This document shows, piece after piece, positions 56,350-64,000 of a stretch of DNA of 64,000 bases. Numbering within the stretch: the first letter of the stretch is position 1; each line of letters begins with the position of its first letter. Below the pieces are notes generated by a model. The model saw only the letters and a program-made list of their open reading frames with translations, was not told the origin of the DNA and ran no database searches. A program made the translations under genes and the position numbers. This DNA comes from Cornus controversa (lineage: Eukaryota > Streptophyta > Magnoliopsida > Cornales > Cornaceae): positions 19,913,255 to 19,977,254 of the forward strand of contig CM048853.1 in the NCBI GenBank assembly GCA_026545225.1. The letters are read 5' to 3'.

Positions 56350-59004
56350 TGGCCGGTTTAGTTTGGCCATGGTGCAACGGAGGTGACGGCTACGAGAGGT
56401 GGCCGGAGTGATGGGTCTTCGTGAGGAAGAACCGGGTGGTTCACGGCTGGGCTTCCTTTGGCTAGCCGTGGGTGTGGTGTTCACGGGTTCGGGTGTCGTA
56501 GGAAGGTGAACTCAGTTGGGTTATTGATGGGTTAGGTAAAGTCATGGGTTTGTACAGAGGTGGTTCACGACTCTAATGGAGGTCCGGGGTGGGTCTTCTT
56601 GGTGCATGACATGGCTGTTTGATAGAGAATGGTTGAACTTCATGGGTGGAGCTCACGGTTTGATGAAGATGGTTGTGGTGAGGTGCTTGCATGGTGGTCC
56701 GATCATAGAGGTGTGGTGGTTGGTCGTACATGGTGGTGTGACTAGGTGGTTCGGCCGGTAGCTATGGCTGTTGGTTGCAACTGTATAAACCAAGTGAGTT
56801 AATAATTGATGATATTTGGGCCTTGTTTTGACAGCCATGAATTTGGCTTGGTATTTGGTCTCAAGTTAAATATGTATGTATGGGCTGCTAAATTGGATTT
56901 GGGCCAATTGATTGGGTTAGTTTCATGGGCTGGACAATTGAATTAAAATTTGGGTTATCTTGGAATTGATTTTTGATTGAGCTTTGTTAATGGAGATGGG
57001 ACTTGTTATATGGGCCTAGTGTTTGGGCAATCATGGTTTGGGCTAGATAATTATTTTTGGGTTGAATTGGGTTTAATTGTGGTGAAGGAATTGGGCCAGT
57101 AAGCTTAGATGAAGACGATGAGTATTCTTGAATAAGGGCTGAAAATTGGTAGTGCTGGAAATTAATTTGGACTCACTATTTTAATTGAATTCGGATCAAT
57201 TAAATTGGACTCGGCTTTGACATTAGGTTGGACCGATTCATGGACTACCTTGGACTTTGGATATGCAATGACGTGTGACACCATTCCGGTATAGCAATGG
57301 GTGGTGGTCATTTCAACTTTCTCGAAATTGGAAATTTTTGGAGTTCTCACTCCAAATTGAAGTAGGGGGTGTGCGTTGTGTTTTTCATTTCAAGTTTAAT
57401 TTCATCTTAATAACATAAAGTAGATATTTTTATGTTATTTATGATTAAATGAAATTTGAGACATAATCCTTGATTTAAATTGGTGTATGATTTAAATTGC
57501 ATGAATGGTTGTATATGTCTTTTTTGACATGCATTGCATATATGAACTCTTGGTTTAAAATTTGTGTTTTACAAGAAGATGAATGAGTTTCTTTTGTATT
57601 AAAATGCATGAATTATTTTTATATGCAAAATGGTATATGTATGGCATGTGTAGAATTTTGGAGAAAATGATGAAAATCGAGTTTTGGGAAATGAGCTTGT
57701 TCTTGTGGCATTGTGAATTGTTGAATAACATGCTAGAATGGATATAGGGCATGTATTGAATGCAATGCATCCAATGTGCGAATGTATATGCAAAAATGTG
57801 AAGTATTTTGTGTTTGTAATGAATGCTCGGGAATGACTCATAGAAAATTATAGAGGAAGGGATCCTCTTGAGGTTGAAAGTCCTCTACCTTGCGCAAGTG
57901 GGTGGTGACCGGACGGGTTAGTAGCCCGAAATAGCCAAAATAATTAAGATATGGGACTACGGTACATATCATGTGTGTGGTGTGCGTGTAAGCTCAATTC
58001 CGAGTATAATGTGATTTTTGTGTTGAACTATGTGACGTGATGTGACTTATGTGAAGTAAGTAAATTTGTTGATGAATTCGTGTGTGTCATATGTTATAGA
58101 TATGATGTATTGTGTAATGAAGTATGTTGTAAAATTATGTGGTTGTCTAGTTACATTTGATGCATGTACTATGATTTGAAATAAATGAGTAAAAATGTGA
58201 GTTTTATGATGATTCCGTTAAACTTGTGTTTAGATCCCATTTGGTCATATGTTATAGATATGATGAGACTGTGCATTATTACATGTTTAGATTGAAAATT
58301 TTGTGGTAGTCAAGCATCTTGATGTCTATGCCATGTGAAGTGAAAGTTTCGATCTTTGGACTAGAATGCTAGGAAGCATGACACGTAGTTAAGCGGTGCG
58401 TGTTGATTGTGTTTATGCATTGATATGAGATATGAATTTGGACGGATTGCACAACGTATTACCTTGAGCCCATTGAAAAATTGCTCATCCCCTTACACTA
58501 ACATTTTCAAAACATGACAAGGAGATGGTTGGCGGTGTGCAATCGTGAGTTGGACTTAGAGTTAGAAAGATCTCTCATTTTTGACTTTTTATGTTATGCG
58601 CGTCCGGGATGTGGACATGATGCGCTTAGACATGTATAAAGAGATTTCTATTTTGAGATATTGTTTATGGACATTATGCTTTTAATGTTGGTTTTCAAAT
58701 TAGAACAATGATGAATGATGATAAAGGTGTTCACTTGATATTTTTTTCCAGATGTCATGATTATGTATGTTGTAGAAATGCTGGGGGGACACGTGCCCAT
58801 AAGTGTCCATTTAAATTTAAAGCAGGAATGACATCAGGATCTGATTTATTAGAATGGGTCATGCCCATTTTTTGTGAAAATAACTGGAAATAGAGATTGT
58901 ATGATGAGGTGATGGTTATAGCGTGAGGGTGATCTCACGAGTTCACACTCGGGATTCGGGTTGGTCCGGGGGAGTCCCGGCTGTCCGGGTTCCGGGGCGT
59001 GACA

Positions 59005-59109
59005 CTAAGGCTGCTATTATGAACCTAAACAAGTAGTCTGAGCTCCAATACAAAGTAAGTTTAGTTTATTAAAGTTTACATTGAACCAATTCACCCCTCC
59101 CCTTTTGGT
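59005..59109. other. Flank between solo LTR and FRS remnant
   Basis: Completion of the 63-bp repeat, then AT-rich sequence with no other feature. Confidence 0.6.
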
Positions 59110-60393
59110 TCATCACCGGACAATGTAAAAGTAGATGAAACTGGCACCAACCTGACTCAGAATTGTATTTGGACAATAAGATACTTGTGAGCTAAGTGCG
59201 TTCATTTGCATGGTAGTTTGTGAAAATTCACGCGTCATTGCTTTTGCATTGCTTGGCAGTGGACTAGGTTGTTAGAACATCCATGCGTACTTGCTTTGAA
59301 TTTCAGCACCCTAATAAAAATTGAATTTGGGGATTAGTTGGTATAGTAAAATAATTTGAAGTATTATAAAATTATAAAATGTCACTCACATTAATTTTCA
59401 CGAAGGATTCAATAGGTTGTTTTTAACACTTATTTTTCTTCTGTATAACTTGTTTATGCTTTGATTTGAATCTTTTTTTTTTTTTTGCCCTCTTGATGTG
59501 TCCTTTTTTTTTAGACCCCTAGTAGTAATGTCATGATCACTTTGCTGGCAAGTAACATGAATTTGAAGACCATGACCATCTTTATATGACTCAAAAGCAT
59601 CATGCACCAGATGTTTTTGCCTTCTACCATCTTCTATAAGGTTAAGCAATTGTTCCCCATGTATGATGGATAAATTGTAATCATCTTCACTCTCTGATGC
59701 CACCGAACTAATGTGAGTAAATAGATGACACATGTTTCTAAACCGATGGCTTTGTTACAAATTAGGATCCGCTTGTACTTCATGGCCAATGCAATCCAAC
59801 ACTGCCCCATCTCTCGCCTCTCAGGTCTAATGCTTTACTATGTATTCCTCTGGTAATTTGGTTTTGTGCAATATTTCTCTAATGACCTTTATCATGTGCG
59901 AACACGGAACCCCTTCCATTGAGAACTTCCCACAGTTATATGTTACGTAGTCATTTGCTCTCCTCCTCTTTACACGCTGTTCTGGACTATATCCATCAAG
60001 TGCAACAAGTTTGGATATGAATTCTCCATCCTCGAGATCTGGTTCTCTGAAATAATAATTAACCTATTGTGCAAATCTCACCAGCATGGTCTAGCATATT
60101 ATTTGGATATGTAATTTTTGGCAATTTGTGAGCCAAATTGTATTCCGTGTGCAATTCTTTGAACATTTTCTCACTGACCAACCTATCAAAGTGTTTGAAA
60201 AATTCAGGAATAGAATGGTCTGATTTTAAGAAGCCTTTCAAGCAAGCATTCAACCTTTCACTGAGTTGTGTGCTACGCATACCAGCTATCCAAGAGTCTT
60301 TTACATATGCCTTTGCCCATTTCATCCTCAAATCATACAAATCCGACAACCATTTGTTGCCATTCACATCATACTTAGTTAACACAGAATTCC

Positions 60394-60952
60394 TGTAATA
60401 CCCCGCTCCAACACATGGTATGATATTGTTCGCTTTGGGCCATAGCCCGCACGGTTTTGCTATTGGGTTTACCTCAAAAGGCCTCATACCATTTGAAGAG
60501 AACATACTACATATAAGTACATCCCCTTTTCCACATCCAGGTGATGTGGGATTGAGCACCCTGTACCTTGTCAGCCCAGTCTCTGTCTTCGCACCCGTCC
60601 ACTCACACCCGTCCACAAGGGTTACTACAATCCACCCCCCTACGAGGCCCGACGTCCTCGTCGGCACACTTCTTCCGGCTGGGTTCAGGCTCTGATACCA
60701 ATTGTAATACCCCGCTCCAACACATGGTATGATATTGTCCGCTTTGGGCCATAGCCCGCACGGTTTTGCTCTTGGGTTATATCCCAAAAGGCCTCATACC
60801 ATTTGAAGAGAACATACTACATATAAGCACATCTCCTTTTTCACACCCAGGCGATGTGGGATTGAGCACCCTGTACCCTGTCAGTGTGGTAGCTCAGCCC
60901 AGTGTCTGTCTTCGCACCCGCCCACTCATACCTGTCCACAAGGGTTACTACA
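60394..60952 (-). mobile_element. Second TRIM of the 35837 family, inside the FRS gene
   Basis: LTRs at 60394-60629 (236 bp, with a small deletion) and 60703-60952 (250 bp), with target duplication ATTCC at 60389-60393 and 60953-60957. The 73-bp interior has the same polypurine tract and primer site (plus strand GCTCTGATACCA) as the element at 35837. It lies in the transposase-derived core of the FRS remnant. Confidence 0.95.
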
Positions 60953-61974
60953 ATTCCAACTTGATATGAAATCATCTTCATCCTCGTAGTGCTTCAAAAA
61001 GTTGGATAAGATGGATGTAATACTCACCGAACCCATAAATTTATGGCCTAGATGTTTCTTAGTTTTTTGCATTATATGCCATGTATAGAGATGGTGATGT
61101 GTCCCAGGCATCACCAATGCTAATGCTTTTGTTATAGCTGCATCTTGGTTGGTTATAATTGTCCTCGGATCTTTATAAGACATTGCAAGAAAAAATATCT
61201 CAAACAACCAAACAAACGAGTCTTCCATCTCATCAAACATCAAAGCAGTTTCAAACATAACTAATTTCCTATGATGATTAAGACCAACAAAAGTGGCCAA
61301 AGACCGATTAGCATTGTTGACCTTGTATGTGGTATCGAACGATACAACATCTCCAAAATTCCCGTAGTCAATAATCATACATGCATCTGCCCAAAATATA
61401 TTGGTTATCATCTCCTTGTTGTCTAAATGAATCGCATGAAAGAATGAAGGATTGTCCAACAACTGGGATTGGAAATACTCAAATATGTATCCCGCCTCTC
61501 CAAAATGCAACTGTTTTGGTCTCTTAGTTCTCAAATAATTTTTTTGATCTACTTTTGTAAACCCAATTGCTTCTCTTGCCCCAACTTGTCTTCCCATTAG
61601 TTCGTATAACGAACCAATGGATAATCCAGAATCATCGACTATGTTGAGGTCAATTGCCTGAGCTAGAGAGATGTTTCATTGTGAAGGAATAAAGTGAATG
61701 CAATCTTTTCTAATCAATTCATAATTATGTTCTTCTTCAAATCTATCTATGAAAAATATTCCTTCTGATCTTTCAAAATTTATATGCATTTGGGCATGAC
61801 ATCCGGTCCTCGTTTTCGCCCTAGCTTATTTTGTAAGAAGGTCCCTTTTGTCTTTTTCTCTATAACCCTCCTTACTACATACAAATTGCGCAAAGTAATT
61901 TCCCCAATTTGATTGCTTCTATTGGCATAATCCTTTCTTATGCCAAATGATGGGCGTTGAATGTTACGCATTCT

Positions 61975-63316
61975 AGCCTCTTAATTTGCATATTTTATTC
62001 TCTTAGTGATAGGTTTTATATGATTTTACTCTATTTTTGTATTTTCTGTCTTTTTCAGGGCCTTAATGATTATTTCAGATAAAACCATGATGTTGGGCTT
62101 TTAAAGATGATATCCAAGAAGGTTATATGAAGCCTACATCTAATGAGTCCATTCAACTCCATATTTCAACTCAAATCAGCCCAAGGAAGAGGTTCTAGAG
62201 AATTACAACTGCTTAAGAAGATTACGGGCCTGAAGCCCAATTCTATACTTAATCCAGTTTTAATCCCGTTTTGGAAAGTGGACTAAAAACCTTATTTCCA
62301 AGCGTCAATTTGACTTAATTCCCGCGTGGGTTGAAGGAAATTCGATTCTGGACACTTTTGTATTTCACGTAAATTTCGTGAATCGGACTTCTACTGGGTC
62401 AAAACTTGGGCCGAAAGTCAGCAGAAAAATATACCTATTTTGGGCTGCGGGAAAACCCTAATTTTCTCCTAATTGGATTAGAACTTTATGTATTCTCTTG
62501 GGGTATAAAGAGGTGAATTGGAGGCTGTTTTGGGAGAGAAAAGAAGTGGAGGCCAGGGCAGAGAAGACAGACACAATCCGGGTTCTATTTATTCATTATG
62601 TCTTTTATTATTTTGTTATCTTCTTCTTCTACCATGTGTAACTAAAACTCCTCAACTAGGGTTGAGGAGGAAACCTCCATTAATGAAGTGAAGTTCTTTT
62701 GTTCATTAATTGATTCTCATGTGTGTGATTTAATTGCTTATGATTTTTGCTTCTTGTGATTAATTATCTTATAATTCTTTCACCATCTATATCATGTATA
62801 TGTGGTAGTTAGAAAATATTATAATTAATCTAAGCTTGGGTTTGTATTTCTTAAAAGTGATAATCTTTGATCTTATGTTTTTCATTAAATTGGATACATA
62901 GGATGCTTAGAATTTTACACAAGTGAAGCGAAGGAAAATCTACCTTTTAATATATTTTTCATAGTGCTTTATTGTTAAATCTTGAGTAAGCAATAGATTG
63001 ATTTCTTGATTGCTACTCTAACTTTGGGAATTAATAAATAAATATTAGAAACTTCATGGATTTAATGGTGGTGGAATCCAAAACCCTAGTTATTTTCTTT
63101 ATTTGATTTCATTAGTGTTATTTTATTTTCATGTTAGTTTAATTTCTCTCAAATCAACTAAACTTGTGTTTAAACTAGATTAGTTTTAAATTAATTTGAA
63201 TTTGTATTAGTTTTTCTTCTCAAAGCATTCCCTTGGGTTCGACCTCGTTCTTGCCGAACTATACTTTAATAGATTCGTACACTTGCGAGTTATTTAACAA
63301 TTTTAAAACAACATCA
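61975..63316 (+). mobile_element. Gypsy-type LTR (probably solo) in the FAR1 domain
   Basis: About 1.3 kb splitting the FAR1 domain. The phrase CCCTTGGGTTCGACCTCGTTC near 63233 and TTCGTACACTTGCGAG near 63274 are typical of the 3' end of Gypsy LTRs. The 5' part has the TTAATTTGCATATTTTATTC phrase and the AGGGTTGAGGAGGAAACC phrase. No internal region is present. Exact ends and a target duplication could not be fixed; coordinates are approximate. Confidence 0.6.
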
Positions 63317-63430
63317 CCAAATCCAACTTCACGTCCATATGCATTATAAAAGTCGTATGCTTTTTGGACAAACTTAAACACCATTCTATGAATCAGTTTA
63401 AGCTCTTATATACCATAAGGACTATGCAAA

Positions 63431-64000
63431 GCCGGACTTTCCATTCAAATCAACTACCTATAATAAAATAACAAAGTGTATTAGAGGGTCTGTTAAAAAT
63501 TCATCTAAAATGTTCATTCAAACACATTTATTTCAAGAACGTTAGGTTTAATGAGTTGGGGTTTGTTTTATTTTTATAAATTAAATATTCAGAATATTAT
63601 TCACATACAAACTTAAATCACATAATGAACAATATTATTCATAATATAACAAAAAAAAAAAATTTAAACCTAGAAATAATTTCAAATCTAGACAATACAG
63701 TACAAGTAAGGAAAGGGAAAAGAGAGATTGAATTACATGAAAGGAATCAAAGAAGCAAGGGATAACACCAATGCTTGCTATAAGAATTGCCTAGCCAGTT
63801 ACCAACTCATAAAGCTTACAGAAGTCTAGTTATAAAGGTTAAGTATTAAGAACCCACAACAATTCTTTCTCAAGAAAGAGTGACTCCATTGTAGAGAGAT
63901 TAAGCAAGAGCTCACGGCCTACAAGGCTAATCCGAGGCAATCTCAGTACGTGCAAGATGTCTCTGAAGAACAACAATCTCAAAATAGAGATCATTGGTTA
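63431..64000. other. Flank, no feature seen
   Basis: AT-rich sequence upstream of the FRS remnant. It could hold its promoter or an intron, but no motif stands out. The last 150 bp are less AT-rich (CAAGAGCTCACGGCC) and unidentified. Confidence 0.45.

Larger units (their letters stand above)
52285..59004 (+). mobile_element. Long solo LTR (Tekay/Del-like), interrupted
   Basis: It starts TGTAAGGACCGGG and ends TTCCGGGGCGTGACA, with the exact duplication CTAAG at 52280-52284 and 59005-59009. Without the nested insertion it is about 3.6 kb. Start and end forms (TG..GACC...GGGGCGTGACA), length and lack of any coding domain fit a solo LTR of the Tekay/Del chromovirus type. It has TA microsatellites (52370-52720) and a purine-rich GAGA tract (52850-53100), followed by a GC-rich part with repeated GGTGG and TTCGG phrases. 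Confidence 0.75.
59110..63430 (-). pseudogene. FAR1-RELATED SEQUENCE (FRS) pseudogene
   Basis: A host gene of the FHY3/FAR1 family, transcription factors derived from a MULE transposase, read on the minus strand. The FAR1 DNA-binding domain starts about 63415 with KAYDFYNAYGREVGFG, is cut by an LTR-like insertion (about 61975-63316), and resumes at 61974 with RNIQRPSFGIRKDYANR. A frameshift near 61820 shifts CHAQMHINFE to another frame; DRFEEEHNYELI follows. The MULE core has GDVVSFDTTY and TIITNQDAAI. A TRIM splits it at 60394-60952. After it come WAKAYVKDSWIAGMRSTQLS and a SWIM-like zinc finger (YNCGKFSMEGVPCSH) near 59920 whose first Cys is Tyr. A stop replaces the Trp of the usual KRWT motif. 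C-terminal SSVASESEDDY near 59700 and a possible last exon at 59110-59285 follow. Confidence 0.85.

Noticed and set aside
60059-60787. A 242-codon open frame joining FRS-like sequence with an unknown N-terminus
   Set aside because: The N-terminal part is the translation of the TRIM at 60394-60952, not a gene fusion.

Overview
This is plant nuclear DNA, most likely from a eudicot and perhaps a woody one. It is AT-rich, full of TA/GA microsatellites, and dominated by nested LTR retrotransposons, TRIMs, solo LTRs and small DNA transposons. No species can be named from the sequence alone. Two host genes are visible, both fragmentary: the 3' end of a ZIFL-type major facilitator transporter on the + strand, and a decayed FAR1-RELATED SEQUENCE (FRS) gene on the - strand. 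No tRNA, rRNA or CRISPR locus was found. 5S-rRNA-like stretches occur only inside a Cassandra element.

Layout. 1-14730 is the 3' part of the ZIFL gene. A 44-bp exon (7572-7615) and the terminal exon (14630-14730) splice in phase across a 7.0-kb intron. Upstream intron sequence holds a Copia element (777-6752) with a small TRIM-like element (1155-1917) inside it. The last intron holds another non-autonomous LTR element (8163-9473), a plant-mobile-domain (PMD) remnant, several LTR fragments and a 7-copy minisatellite. 14731-17905 carries the gene's 3' flank, a duplicated 127-bp unit, a hAT-type element with 8-bp target duplications and a Tourist-like MITE.

17906-34746 is a large broken Ty3/Gypsy element of Tat type on the - strand. 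It has 770-bp LTRs, gag, protease, RT, RNase H, a second archaeal-type RNase H and integrase. Between integrase and the 3' LTR lies an antisense PMD gene and a 273-bp higher-order tandem repeat. A leader fragment outside its left LTR suggests a collapsed tandem copy.

34747-43493 is intergenic: a young 570-bp TRIM, a foldback element, a hAT-like element, a 670-bp solo LTR, and a three-LTR Cassandra array. 43494-52284 is mostly AT-rich non-coding DNA with a Copia scrap, a probable long LTR-like tract and a 48-50 bp tandem repeat. 52285-59004 is a solo LTR of Tekay/Del appearance interrupted by a second, oppositely oriented solo LTR, each with its own target duplication. 59110-63430 is the FRS pseudogene, broken by a TRIM and by a Gypsy-type LTR. 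The last 560 bp show nothing identifiable.

Coordinates of LTR pairs and target duplications were read by eye. Family assignments rest on remembered family hallmarks; no database search was run.
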